From Plectosphaerella cucumerina (taxonomy: Eukaryota > Ascomycota > Sordariomycetes > Glomerellales > Plectosphaerellaceae), in the NCBI GenBank assembly GCA_020746995.1, contig JAGPXD010000007.1, positions 310,001 to 374,000 of the forward strand: a DNA stretch of 64,000 nucleotides, in the 5' to 3' direction. The notes beneath the pieces were generated by a model, which saw nothing but the letters and a program-made list of their open reading frames with translations, searched no databases and was not told the origin of the DNA. How positions within the stretch are numbered: position 1 is the first letter of the stretch; every line of letters starts with the position of its first letter. Positions 1-10,515 of the stretch are shown here, one piece after another. A program made the translations under genes and the position numbers.

Positions 1-2
1 TG

Positions 3-3000
3 ATGGGTGGTGCTCACGAGGTCGACGAGGCCCCTTCTACTCAGAACCAGCCCGCCTCGACCTTCACTTCCACCGCCCCTTCCGAAGATACGCGAACCTA
101 CCTGCTGAATCTCCTCAATCGCCCCAAGCCGAGCCAGGATGATCAGCCCCTCCTCTCCGAGTCGTCGCACCAGGGCAGCTACCAGACCCAGCATGCCGAG
201 AACCACCACGATCGCAACGCGCATCATCTTCTCGACAACTCGTCTGGCCAGCCTCGCCACGGCAGCTTCGACTACGACCGCCGCAGCTATGAACAGCAGC
301 AGAGCTCCCACCAGGGATCCTACAATCCCTACCCTCCCCACCTCGAGTCGGCTCCCACCAACTCGTACGGTGGCTACGGCAGCTACGATGCCCCTCAGCA
401 GCAGTCGCAGAACCATACTCCCAAGTCTGGCTCTGCCACTCTGGTCACCCATGGTGGCCACTCGGCTGGCCAGTCTCCCGCCGCCGCCGCCCCTTCCTTC
501 CTCATCCTGAAGAAGGCCCAGGAGTCTCCCGCCGGCTCGGCCCATGGCAGCGACCGCAAGAGCTTCGTCCAGGAGCGCAGCCCCCTCGCTAGCCCCGAGC
601 ATCTGCGCCGCAAGATCCAGAGCTCTGCCTCCCCCGCCGAGCACATCCCCTACGCCACGCCTGGCTCGACTGTCTCTCACACCAGTGTTCCTTACACCGA
701 GAAGCACAAGGATCGTGAGACCGTTTCCGACGCTGTCCACGACATCGCTGAAAAGGCGAGCCGTGAGGCCGAGGAGGCCGTTACTCGGGCCGAAGGCGAG
801 AGCACTACACCGACCTACGCGAAGGATCTCAACGATATGAACTCCGCCCGTACCCAGGAGGAGTTCGACGAGAGCGCCCAGCACACCGCCCAGGCCATCA
901 AGAAGGAGCTTGATCGCGACGAGAACAGTGGCCTTCTCGAGAGCATCCTCTCCCCCGAGGCTGCCAGCGAGGTCCACAAGATCGTCGACGATGTCGCCGG
1001 CGAGGGCGTTGCCGATAGCTGGGAGAGCGCTGATCAGGACGAGATTGTCGTCATTGAGGAGGAGGCTCCCGCCCCGGTCAAGGTTTACAACTTTCCCATG
1101 AAGCCTTGGATTTCCATCACCGTCCAGGAGACCACGGACCTGCCCCAGTTCCGCGACGAGAGTATTATGGATATCGCTCGTCTTAAGAAGGAGTTTGACC
1201 AGATCGACCGCAACCTCTACACGGCGACCGAAATCTACATGGTCTACGGCATGTCCAAGGCTGGCGGCCTTCGCGTCATCCGCCAGGACGACGGCAGGGA
1301 CGCTAAGATCTTCACCGACACCAAGGACCGCATCTTCAACGTCGCCGTCTCCGTCACCCCCAGCGACCATGCCGGCGTCCACCGCGAGGCTATCATCGGA
1401 ACCGGTATTAGCGGCACGGTCTACTGGGTGCAGATTCGCAATGGCGACAAGGACCACATCGAGGATCCCCATCCCGAGCAGTATGGCTTCGCCCTGCCCC
1501 CCATGTCGTCGCACGAGGGCGACGCTCCCGGCGGCGTGCTCAAGACCCGCGCCCGCTCGTCCACCATCCACCCCGAGTTCTTCGCCGTCGGCCGTGGAAA
1601 GTCGATCAACATCATCTGGCCCGAGTACATCATGCAGAACAACCTCTTCAAGCCCGGCCACGACCGCGTTGTCGACACCGAGCAGCTTGCCAAGCAGTGT
1701 TCGTTGAAAATCAACACTGGCAAGGCTGGAAAGGACTTCACCTTCAGCCAGGACGACTCGGTCATTGTCTCGCTGGACAAGTCCGGCCGCATCAAGTTCT
1801 GGGACGTCCGCGAGCTCACCGCCGCCAAGGAAGGCGGCAACCCCCGCGCCCCGACGCCCCTCCACACCTCTCTCGAGGTCAAGGAGCCTCTGTTGACCCT
1901 GACGAGTACGCCGGAAGGCGAAAAGGCCTGGCCAACGTCGGTCCTCCTCGTGGACAAGCTTCGCCCCTACCAGAAGCGTTGCGCCCTGCGATACATGATC
2001 GTCGGCATGAAGCAGAACCACACCCTCCAGCTTTGGGATCTTGCGCTCGGTAAGCCCGTCCAAGAGTTCAACCTGCCCCATAGCAAGGAGTCGGATGCCG
2101 TCTGCAGCGTCATGTACCACCCACCCACCGGCATGATCGTCATCGGCCACCCTACCCGCAACTCGATCTACTTCGCCCACCTTTCGGCGCCTAAGTACAA
2201 CCTTAAGAGCGTGTCTCAGGTCGAGTACATCCAGCGTCTGATCACTCAGGACTCCCTCATCCCGCAACCTGACTCTACTGCGGTCATTAGCGGTGTGCGT
2301 GAGTACTCGTTTGCCAACAGGGGAATCCTCCGGAGCCTTGACATTCTCCCTTCGCCCGCCATGAGCCAGGACTCGGAGGAGCCCACGCTTTTCGAGCTTT
2401 ACGCGATGCACTCTAAGGGCGTTGCATGCCTGCTTGTCAAGCAGACCGAGCTCGGATGGTCCAAGGACAACAAGGTCCTCGCCCCCGTCCAGGCTGTCGA
2501 CGCTGGTGTTATCACCATCAGCAAGCTCAAGCCTCTTCCCCCTCAGACTGCCGAGGCCCCCCACCAGGAGATCTCTCAGCCCATTGTCACGCGCCATGTG
2601 CAGAAGGAGCCCGTCGCTCTTTCCACCCCGTCTCAGGACGAGGCTGCCCCCGCGCGTGCCCGCGGATCTGACACGACCGCTCCTGCCAAGGCCAAGCAGC
2701 AGGAGTCCCCCGCTAAGGACGAGGATGCTCCTGCCCCCGCGCCCGTCAAGGAGGAGAAGCAAGAGAAGCAGGAGCGCAAGGGCCGCAAGAAGAAGGCCTC
2801 CGCCGCCGCTGCCGCTGCCGCGGCTGCCGCTTCCACTGTTGCCGAGACCTCCGCCAACGGCGGTGCCCAGTCTCCCCGCGTCGCCCCCAAGGACTCCAAG
2901 ACCGCTGCCGTATCGTCTTCCGCCGTCGGCATCAGCCAGGAGTCTGTCGAGGCTTACCTCTCCACGATGGAGTCGCGCCTGAACAGCAGCTTCGCCGGCA

Positions 3001-4604
3001 CTATCAATGCCGGACTCAAGTCGCTGCACGGCAAGATCGAGGACGGTCACCGCGAGCGCGAGAAGGACTTCGAGGCTCGCCAGGTCAACCTGCTCAACAT
3101 GGTCTCCGAGGTTCTCAACGAGAACACTCAGAAGGTGCTCGAGTCTCTCATCCAGGAGCAGTTCTCCGGCTCCGTCATTCCCGCCATCTCCGACGTTGTC
3201 TCCAAGGCCATGGCGGACCAGTTCAGTGCTAGCCTCAACCAGCAGGTCTCGTCGGCTGTCCAGAGGGAGATTCACCGCGCTTTGCCGTCAGCGACTCAAC
3301 AGGCCCTGCACGGCGGCGAGTTTGTCAAGACCCTCACCTCCAGGGTGTCTGCCAACGTCGCAGCCGCCGTTCAGCACGAAGTCGTCGACTCCCTGAGCGC
3401 CAAGCTGAGCAGCTCATTCACTGCCATGACCAGGTCGGCCTGCCAGGGTGTTGCCGAGGAGCTCCAGCGCCAGCACCGCGCTGAGCTCGACAGCATCCAG
3501 GCTCAGCGTCTCACCGATCACAACAAGATGGACCAGCTCAGCTCCGTCGTCACCCAGCTTTCCACCATGGTCTCCGCCCTGGCCTCGTCTCAGGAGCAGT
3601 TCCAGGGCGAGTTCCTGCGCTTCCAGCAGCAGGCCACCAAGCAGCAGCAGCAGCATGCTCAGCAGCAGGCCGCCCAGCAGCAGGCCTACCACCAGGCCCA
3701 GCAGGCGGCGGCTCACCAGGCTGCTCAGCAGCAGCAGGCCGCTCTTCAGGCTCAGGCTCAGGCCCAGCAGCAGGCTGCGCAGCAGGCTCAGCAGCAGGCC
3801 CACCACGCTCAGCAGCACATCTCGCCTGCTCAGCAGGGCTACGGTGGCCAGGGTTACGGACAGCAACAGCAGATGCGGGCTGGTCACGGCCACTCCCAGC
3901 AGGGTGGCAGCCAGAACTACGGCAGCATCCAGAGCCCCGAGGGCACTAGCCAGCGTGCCGCGACTCACTACGCGTCGTCGCACGTTGGATCTCTTGCCCC
4001 GTCGCACGCCGCCTCGCTGGCGCACTCGCACGCTCCCTCGCAGGCCCTCACGGTCTCCAACGTCGGAAGCAACAGTGTTGAGTACGACCAGACTCTCGCG
4101 GATCGCATCATGGCTGTGGAGAGTCTGCTGAAGGACGGAAAGGTCGAGGAAGCCTTGCTGACCTGGCTGCAATCTGGACGCGAGTCTGTCATGTTCGACA
4201 GGTTCATCAGCAAGTTCGGTCCGCAACTACTCGAGGGAATGCCGGGTCTCCTGCTCCTGACTGTTGCTACTACCATTAGCCACAACCTTGAGTCGTCGAC
4301 CCGCGACCGCATCGCCTGGCTGGAGAGCATCATCAACAACGTCCAGGACGACTTCGGTGGACTTGTAAGTTTTCCCTCAGACTGTCTCTTTTCGTGGCAC
4401 ATGACTGACCAGCCATTACAGGACGTGGATGCTAGGCGTATGGCGCCTAAGATCTTCGAGCTGATTGTCCAGAAGACGGAGAGCCTCTTTGTGCGGATCA
4501 GCAGCGAGAAGGGCAACGACCCCATCCTCCGCACCCTTTCGCAGCTGATCAACACCTCCAAGAAGCTTCTCGAGCTCAGCATGTCGCCTCACTTTGCTCC
4601 TTGA
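3..4604 (+). CDS. EDC4/Ge-1-like mRNA-decapping scaffold with WD40 region, probably 5' partial
   Basis: Probable scaffold of cytoplasmic P-bodies that holds the Dcp1/Dcp2 decapping machinery (family role of EDC4/Ge-1; S. pombe Pdc1). The visible 1533 codons show a disordered Ser/Pro/Gln-rich N-terminus, a WD40-like beta-propeller region at about residues 360-780 (including IKFWDVREL), an acidic/Lys-rich linker with a 10-residue poly-Ala run, a long helical stretch at about 980-1200, a Gln/Ala-rich tract at about 1210-1285, and a C-terminal all-helical Ge-1-type domain at about 1364-1533 (LADRIMAVESLLKDGKVEEA). An intron lies at 4365-4421 (GTAAGT...TTACAG, branch CTGAC). It is 57 nt, phase 0 and has no stop, so the frame stays open whether or not it is spliced; the spliced product is 19 residues shorter. 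The first ATG sits at base 3, so the true N-terminus may lie outside the window. Confidence 0.8.
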   Translation: MGGAHEVDEAPSTQNQPASTFTSTAPSEDTRTYLLNLLNRPKPSQDDQPLLSESSHQGSYQTQHAENHHDRNAHHLLDNSSGQPRHGSFDYDRRSYEQQQSSHQGSYNPYPPHLESAPTNSYGGYGSYDAPQQQSQNHTPKSGSATLVTHGGHSAGQSPAAAAPSFLILKKAQESPAGSAHGSDRKSFVQERSPLASPEHLRRKIQSSASPAEHIPYATPGSTVSHTSVPYTEKHKDRETVSDAVHDIAEKASREAEEAVTRAEGESTTPTYAKDLNDMNSARTQEEFDESAQHTAQAIKKELDRDENSGLLESILSPEAASEVHKIVDDVAGEGVADSWESADQDEIVVIEEEAPAPVKVYNFPMKPWISITVQETTDLPQFRDESIMDIARLKKEFDQIDRNLYTATEIYMVYGMSKAGGLRVIRQDDGRDAKIFTDTKDRIFNVAVSVTPSDHAGVHREAIIGTGISGTVYWVQIRNGDKDHIEDPHPEQYGFALPPMSSHEGDAPGGVLKTRARSSTIHPEFFAVGRGKSINIIWPEYIMQNNLFKPGHDRVVDTEQLAKQCSLKINTGKAGKDFTFSQDDSVIVSLDKSGRIKFWDVRELTAAKEGGNPRAPTPLHTSLEVKEPLLTLTSTPEGEKAWPTSVLLVDKLRPYQKRCALRYMIVGMKQNHTLQLWDLALGKPVQEFNLPHSKESDAVCSVMYHPPTGMIVIGHPTRNSIYFAHLSAPKYNLKSVSQVEYIQRLITQDSLIPQPDSTAVISGVREYSFANRGILRSLDILPSPAMSQDSEEPTLFELYAMHSKGVACLLVKQTELGWSKDNKVLAPVQAVDAGVITISKLKPLPPQTAEAPHQEISQPIVTRHVQKEPVALSTPSQDEAAPARARGSDTTAPAKAKQQESPAKDEDAPAPAPVKEEKQEKQERKGRKKKASAAAAAAAAAASTVAETSANGGAQSPRVAPKDSKTAAVSSSAVGISQESVEAYLSTMESRLNSSFAGTINAGLKSLHGKIEDGHREREKDFEARQVNLLNMVSEVLNENTQKVLESLIQEQFSGSVIPAISDVVSKAMADQFSASLNQQVSSAVQREIHRALPSATQQALHGGEFVKTLTSRVSANVAAAVQHEVVDSLSAKLSSSFTAMTRSACQGVAEELQRQHRAELDSIQAQRLTDHNKMDQLSSVVTQLSTMVSALASSQEQFQGEFLRFQQQATKQQQQHAQQQAAQQQAYHQAQQAAAHQAAQQQQAALQAQAQAQQQAAQQAQQQAHHAQQHISPAQQGYGGQGYGQQQQMRAGHGHSQQGGSQNYGSIQSPEGTSQRAATHYASSHVGSLAPSHAASLAHSHAPSQALTVSNVGSNSVEYDQTLADRIMAVESLLKDGKVEEALLTWLQSGRESVMFDRFISKFGPQLLEGMPGLLLLTVATTISHNLESSTRDRIAWLESIINNVQDDFGGLVSFPSDCLFSWHMTDQPLQDVDARRMAPKIFELIVQKTESLFVRISSEKGNDPILRTLSQLINTSKKLLELSMSPHFAP

Positions 4605-5185
4605 GCACGACGACGACTCTTGCGGCCTTAGCTATGGTGGTTTCACGATGTTATGACACGCGTACATACACATGCCGATGGTTCGGCACATATGCGCCAT
4701 GCCTTTGGGCATGAACTGTTTTCGGAAATGGAACTGGGTACGAGAAGTTGGCCCGCTAAACTTGCGCGTGCGCAGTGCGGCTTGGCTCATCTTTGATCCC
4801 TCATCAGCATTGAGAAGGTGGCTCTCGACATGGGAGCAAGGGAGCGGGCATTCACGAACACAAGGGACAGGCGTGGGAGGAATTTTCTCTAATCGGACAA
4901 AGGTATTCATTTGTCACTGGCGTTAGCTGGTTGCGAAAAGGGCCTTTGGCGGGCGATGACGATGGGTCGTCGGCCGGACTCGATGGTGTTGATTACTGTG
5001 TCAGGAGATATGACCCGTCTTGGGCGTCACTAGAGGTTGCCTACTAGAGGCGACGGAAAGTGAGTATTCTACATTGCCAATGTTTTAATCAAGTGGCGAG
5101 TGGTGATGGTGCGCTATGGAAAGGAAGATGAACGCTGGCTATGCTGATGCTAAACATGAGGATACAGGAGGAATATGCAACGAAA
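4605..5185. other. intergenic, convergent 3' ends
   Basis: Shared downstream region of the decapping scaffold (plus) and the WLM protease (minus). Only short ORFs without family resemblance. Nothing else seen. Confidence 0.6.
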
Positions 5186-6235
5186 TTAAGGTATGGACGA
5201 GGGTCCTGGGGACTTCTTGTCGGGCTCGTCGCCGTCTGGCGTCTCCATGTTTTGTCTTCTCAGGCGGTCCGAAGCGGCCTTGGCGAGGATCTCGCTGCGG
5301 GAGAGGCCGGAGGTCAGCATGCTGGCGCCACCGAGGACGAACTCGCCGCCCTGCCAGCCACCGTGGTCCTGGGGGTAGTCTTCCTCCTCATCATTTCCGC
5401 TGGCGGGAGCATAGGTGCCGCCTCCATCAGCGAGGGAGTGTCCGGTGCCGAGCTGGTCGACCTCGCGCTCGATCTGGTGACAGAGGTCCCAGAAGTTGCG
5501 GTCATGGTCACTGTGGATATTGTGCGCGAGCTCATGGCAGAGGGTCTTGCGGATGGTCTTGTAGTCCCTGTAACCGTCGTGGGCGTCGGTGCGGAGGCGC
5601 AGCTCGATGGCCTGGCCTTTGTTGCGGTTCAGGCCGAGGAGGCGGGTTGTGCCCTCGTGGGTGGACGAGGTGTTGGAGAGGGGCTCCATCTCGGTGAGGA
5701 GGCCGACGGTGTACTGGCGCTTGCGCATGACGGCGCGGATGCCGGGGTCATCGCGGAGGCGCTCGAGGAGGGCCATGCTGCGCTCCGGGTGGGGGAGGCC
5801 GGCGAGCGGGCGAAGGGTGAGGAAGGTGTAGTTGTCTTCGGGGCGGGGGCCGCGACGATGGGGACGGGCGGACTGGCGGTGACGGTGTTGGGCGCGAGAG
5901 GCGGCGCGGGCTCGGGCCTTGTCGGCGGCGTCTTGGAAGGAGGAGAGCTCGGTGGCAGAGGAGGCGAGGAGTTGGATCTTGAGGTCGCGGAGGGGGGCGA
6001 GGGGTAGGTCGGGGTTCTTGAAGGGAGGCTTCTGCATGCCGTGTTTGGCGATGAGGAACTTTTGGTGTGATGGTGGGATCTCGAAGTCTTCCGTGATGGC
6101 TTCGGAGAGGTCGGTGATGGTGGCGGAGGCGTCAAAGGTGAAGACGAGTGGTGTGTTGCGGTGCGTCACCGTGATGGTGATGTCCCCGGCATCTGAGCGG
6201 GGGGATTTTGGTGATGTTTGCGCATCGTCGGCCAT
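5186..6235 (-). CDS. ubiquitin-like domain / WLM metalloprotease (Wss1-related)
   Basis: Predicted zinc metallopeptidase of the WLM family (Wss1/SPRTN-related), whose members cleave SUMO- or ubiquitin-linked and DNA-crosslinked proteins. The 349-aa single-exon product has an N-terminal ubiquitin-like fold at about residues 18-92 (ITVTHRNTPLVFTFDASATI onward), a basic Arg/Ala/His-rich linker at about 105-132, and the WLM domain at about 133-265. The zinc site is intact: HELAH at 234-238 with the third ligand H244 (HExxHxxxxxH), followed by DRNFW. The C-terminus is Gly/Asp/Glu-rich and disordered. The ubiquitin-like plus WLM arrangement is known in fungi and plants. The start is the first in-frame ATG; the gene is divergent from ERD2 with about 740 bp between start codons. 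Confidence 0.88.
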   Translation of the reverse strand: MADDAQTSPKSPRSDAGDITITVTHRNTPLVFTFDASATITDLSEAITEDFEIPPSHQKFLIAKHGMQKPPFKNPDLPLAPLRDLKIQLLASSATELSSFQDAADKARARAASRAQHRHRQSARPHRRGPRPEDNYTFLTLRPLAGLPHPERSMALLERLRDDPGIRAVMRKRQYTVGLLTEMEPLSNTSSTHEGTTRLLGLNRNKGQAIELRLRTDAHDGYRDYKTIRKTLCHELAHNIHSDHDRNFWDLCHQIEREVDQLGTGHSLADGGGTYAPASGNDEEEDYPQDHGGWQGGEFVLGGASMLTSGLSRSEILAKAASDRLRRQNMETPDGDEPDKKSPGPSSIP

Positions 6236-6979
6236 GATGGGTGGTGGTGTCGCAGGTGGTCAGACGGATCGGGAGGTTGTTCGATGTTGATGGTTTATTC
6301 GAACTCCAGGAATAGTGAGATATTGGACTATTGGTAGAGTGAAGATGTATGTAGGGGTATGCGGTGAAGTATGTCACTGTGAACGTCGGTCTGGCTTCAC
6401 TTATATGGACGGAGGCGGCGAGGAAAGTGGGCGAACATGCCAGGCCAGGCAGCTTAGAAATGCGGCGGAGACGTCACCCGTCGACTCGGCCGGAGGCTTT
6501 TCAGCTCTTACCTAGCGTCTATTTCAGGGTCGCCTCGGCATGTCGGAGCGCTAAGCCCCGCTGGGTGTCCGTCCGGGGTCCGAAGCTTTGTCAGCAGGCC
6601 TGGACGTCCCGAACCCAGCCATCGGACACAGTCATCGCCGCCTTCAACAAAAGTGGTCCGTGCATACCCCTGCAACAGCTTCCCTCCCTTCCAGTTCCCG
6701 CTGCGCTAGCGCTGCTTCCCACAGCGCAACACAGCTTGAACGTGTGCCAATCAACCCAATCAGCGTGCTATCGCGTTTCGTGTCCTTTCCATCAAGAAAG
6801 CTCCCCAACCTGTGTCTCCCTCAACCATCAGCCCTCCCCGGCACGAACGACGACGAAGGATACGACATCCCCATCGAACCAAGCTCTCTCCGACACCGCT
6901 GTCACGGACAGCTCGACCTTTTCGGAACACCCGCCAATTGCTCCTCTGCAATTCGCCCTAGGGGCAGACAAACGTCACA
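6236..6979. other. divergent promoter region (WLM protease / ERD2)
   Basis: Non-coding interval between two divergent start codons. It becomes C/A-rich towards the ERD2 start, as expected of a fungal 5' leader. No coding signal stands out. Confidence 0.5.
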
Positions 6980-7832
6980 ATGTTGAACATCTTCAGAATC
7001 CTTGGTACGTGTCACCAGGCGCGCGGCAGCCAGCGAAGCTCCTAGGAGCTCGACGTTGGCAGTAACGACAATGACTGACATTGGTCTCGTTGCAGCGGAT
7101 TTCTCGCATCTCGCGAGTATCATCATCCTCCTTCACAAGATGACGCAGCTGAGTGTGAGTGCCGATACATCCCACCCATCACCCCTGCCCAACCCACGCT
7201 GACATGCCACCCCTCCAGAGCTGTTCCGGCATCTCGTTCAAGTCCCAGGCCCTCTACTTCGTCGTCTACGTCACCAGATATCTCGGTTCGTCCCACCCTT
7301 CCCCAGGAGCGACCACGACCCAGCGACTGACCGCGCAGATCTCTTCTCGACCAATACCGTCTACAACCTGGTCTTCAAGATCATGTTCATCGGCTCCCAG
7401 GGATACATCATCTACCTCATGACGACCGCCTACAAGCCCACCAACGACCCCAACCTCGACACCTTCCGCGTCCAATACCTCCTCGGCGGCGCCGCCGTCC
7501 TCGCCATCATCTTCCCCTACTACTACAGCGTCTCCGAGATCCTCTGGGCCTTCTCCATCTGGCTCGAGTCCGTCGCCATCCTGCCCCAGCTCTTCATGCT
7601 GCAGCGCACCGGCGAGGCCGAGACCATCACCACCCACTACCTCTTCGCCCTTGGCATCTACCGCGCCCTCTACATCCCCAACTGGATCTGGCGCTACTGG
7701 TCCGAGCCCTCCCACAAGGTCGACTGGATCGCCATCATCGCCGGCATCATCCAGACCATCCTCTACAGCGACTTCTTCTGGATCTACTACACCAAGGTCC
7801 TCAAGGGCAAGAAGTTCAAGCTGCCCGTGTAA
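6980..7832 (+). CDS. ERD2: ER lumen protein-retaining receptor (HDEL/KDEL receptor)
   Basis: Seven-pass Golgi receptor that binds HDEL/KDEL-tailed ER proteins and returns them by COPI retrograde traffic. Four exons rebuild a complete 214-aa ERD2: 6980-7004, 7096-7154, 7219-7285 and 7339-7832, joined in phases 1, 0 and 1. Family hallmarks read straight through the junctions: N-terminal MLNIFRILADFSHLASIII, SCSGISFKSQALY (across the exon 2/3 join), VTRYLDLF (across exon 3/4), LDTFRVQYLL, LWAFSIWLESVAILPQLFM, TGEAETITTHYLF, NWIWRYW and the C-terminal TKVLKGKKFKLPV. Length matches the family (about 210-220 aa). Three introns crowded into the first third, with one large terminal exon, is a common fungal pattern. 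Confidence 0.97.
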
Positions 7833-9137
7833 GCGGCGGGAGTGGGGGCAGCAGCCTCACACCGTACAACTGTCGACCTAGCCGTCCGTGGCCAGTGACG
7901 GCAGATGCACCCACAGCGGAGACACGAAATCAGAGAACGCAGAGGAAAGAAAGAAGTGGAGTGGATACAATTCGGCATCGGAACCAGCCCGGCAGGCAGG
8001 CGCCTGGGGCTTCCTGTTCTTGATATCTTTCTCTCACGCCCCAGGACGGAGCGCGATGCACGACCGGCGTTGGGGGGCTTTGGTTAACGCATGAAAGGGC
8101 AGACGCAGAAGCAAGAAAAAAGATTCAGGCCCGGCCCGGGAAGAGGAGGAAAGGATGTTCCACGATCGAATGCCAAGGAGGAGGGGGCAATACTGTGGCT
8201 TCTCACCCACTGCCCCCTTCCCCCGTGCCAACCTCGGTAGCAAGGAGCTATATAGATGGCGGGCAAAGACGAAAGAGAACCCAAGTGTACGATTTTTTCC
8301 AACTTCATGCATATCCCTAAGCATGCTTGCTAAACACCAGGGATGCTCCTCCTATCACAATCGAACCCCTCCTGACCGGCTACTCCGCAACGTCTCGCCA
8401 GCAGCCGGAGCGTCGTCCATCCGCGATCGCCCCCTTGTCAACGGGGTGGGCGCCCCGTGTGTCCAAGATCGAGGCACGCCGTATCGGGAGAACGTTGTCC
8501 TTCATCTCAAATGACACCCGTCCACCCGCCCGCTCGCAAGGTGCGCCGGGCGCTCATATGACACAACCAGGGCTGCCGAGCCCAAAAGAGGATGGAGCCT
8601 CGGGGGGAAAAGCGCATAATCGTGACCCGTCCGAATCCGGTATCCCTGTGTTTCCAATTCGTCTGGAGTCGCGGCACGTCAAAAAAGCACGCACCCAGGC
8701 CAAGAATCTAAAGCATCAGACGCTGTCCAGGCTTCCTCTCTTCTTTCTGGGCAATGACTTATCCCCATCGTCTGGAGGCGCCCGGACCATCGTCGCATGG
8801 CTCGTTGCCGTTGCCCGACCCCGGCCATTATCAGGCGGACTATTGCGACCCGCGACGTTTGAGACTCTTCGCTCTCGCCATCACGGGCGGGGGAAGACCA
8901 TGGCAGCAAGGCTTTAAGCTGGGCAGTCAAGTGTGAGGGGAGGTATAAACACAACTCGGCCCGCTGCGGTGGCGACGTCATGAACCTCCCTCGAGTCACA
9001 CTCGATGTTTCCCGAAGATCTGTCCCGCCGCGCGGCTATGCATGTCTTTGGTCTAAAGTAAACGCACCGCGGCCCGGCTGGATCGGGACTGAGAGAGACA
9101 GCGTATACGAGTACCGACACATCCATCTTCGCCGGCC
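7833..9137. other. intergenic region
   Basis: About 1.3 kb between ERD2 and the next gene. Several open frames of 60-200 codons lack start context and family resemblance. No repeats or RNA gene seen. Confidence 0.5.
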
Positions 9138-10248
9138 ATGAGGTACACGACCCTCGCGAGCTGGCTTCTCTGCGCGGCCACCGTTGCCGCTGCTGGAGTC
9201 TTGGAGGAGGAGGGACATGGCCATCCACAACTTGCCGTCCTGGGAAGGGGAGATGCTGGGGTAAAGGAACTTCTCATCAAGGACGACGCCATCATCACAC
9301 CTCCGCCAGGGGCGCCGCAACCCTCCCAGACGCCTGTCCTGTTCCTCCAACACATCGACGACGGCCTGCTGCCACAACCTACGCAACCGCCGGTCTTTGA
9401 TAAACGACAGAACGACAACCCTCAAGAAGCCATCAACGCGGCATCCCGCTCGGCACAACAGGCCGTGGCATCTGCTTCGCAGTCGGCGGCTGAGGCAGTG
9501 AGGCAGGCTCAGGAATCAGTTCGTCGGGCGGAGGAGTCGGCGAGGCAGGCCATCGCGCAAGCTACACGGGATGCGAGCGAAGCAGCACGACAGGCCCGCG
9601 AATCGGCCAACCAAGCCATCGGTCAGGCAACGAGGAGCGCCGAGGAGCGAGTGCGGCAAGCGGACCAAAGCGCGCGACAGGCGGCGCAGGATGCTCAGGA
9701 GAGCGCCAGACGCGAGATCGACCGGTCATTCAGCCTCGTCCAGGCCGCGAGGGCAGACGCAACTGCAGTCAGAGTACGTTTCAGCCCTTTCACCGTGTTC
9801 TAGATACCTTCCCTAACCAAGCCCGTAGGAAGAAGCAGTGCTCCAGGTCGAAGACGCTCGGGGCACAGCCCTCACGACAACCCAGATCGCTCTGGCCGTC
9901 ACTGCATCCGTGGCCGGTGTCTCAATCCTCTCCGTTGTCGCCTTCTGGCTCGTCGTACGGCGACGCAAGGCAAAGGCAGTCGAGGCGGAACAGCAAGCAG
10001 CAGCCGGCGCCGTCGCATACATGCAGGAGCCGCGCAAGTCTGACGACTCGGGTTCGGTGTACTCACGCCAGACCGAGTGGAAAGACGGGCGGAGTGTGAC
10101 CGGAGAGTTGGACTCATGGCTGCGGCAGACGAGGAACGATACATCCGTCTATGGCGGCAGAGGAGGGAGGGCGGCCGGCTCTGTGAGCGGCGCGACGGTG
10201 CGTAGCACAAACTGGCCGCTTCGACAGTCTCAAGGGCCAAGAAGGTAA
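9138..10248 (+). CDS. secreted/single-pass membrane protein with Ala-rich 11-mer amphipathic helix
   Basis: Not recognised as a named family. Two exons (9138-9773 and 9829-10248; intron GTACGT...CCGTAG, phase 0) give 351 aa. Residues 1-20 are a signal peptide ending in an Ala run. A Pro-rich stretch follows, then a Kex2-like dibasic site (DKRQ near residue 95). About residues 100-205 form a long charged helix with an 11-residue period (patterns such as SARQAIAQATR, SANQAIGQATR), like LEA or apolipoprotein-type surface helices. A transmembrane segment (about 230-255: ALAVTASVAGVSILSVVAFW) precedes a basic stop-transfer (RRRKAK) and a Ser/Gly-rich cytoplasmic tail. Topology resembles fungal cell-surface sensors (Mid2/Wsc-like), but there is no WSC domain and no long Ser/Thr mucin region; a role as membrane or wall sensor is only inference. 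Confidence 0.75.
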
Positions 10249-10515
10249 TATCGGCGACTGCTGGGGAGGTGAGCAGCATCATTCCGAACACGAAGCCGAC
10301 ATATGATGAAATGACCAAGATGAGAAAGTAATATGCCTTTGCAGATGAGCCCCCGGGTATCTATAGTGTTGTCCATGTGCGAGTCATCGATCGTACAAGT
10401 GAAGTCGTAATCGTCAGGCAGATAAGTAGATCAGCTTTTCCCATGCCCCAAACGCCTGCCGAGTAATGAAGAAGAGGAGAAGCAAGAACAGCAATCAGGA
10501 AGTATCATGGGCGAA

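Noticed and set aside
3631..3860. CAG repeat as a non-coding microsatellite
   Set aside because: It encodes the Gln/Ala-rich tract of the decapping scaffold in frame and is broken by synonymous and other codons.
5141..6007. 288-codon plus-strand frame over the WLM protease
   Set aside because: Antisense to a well-supported gene with an intact HExxH site.
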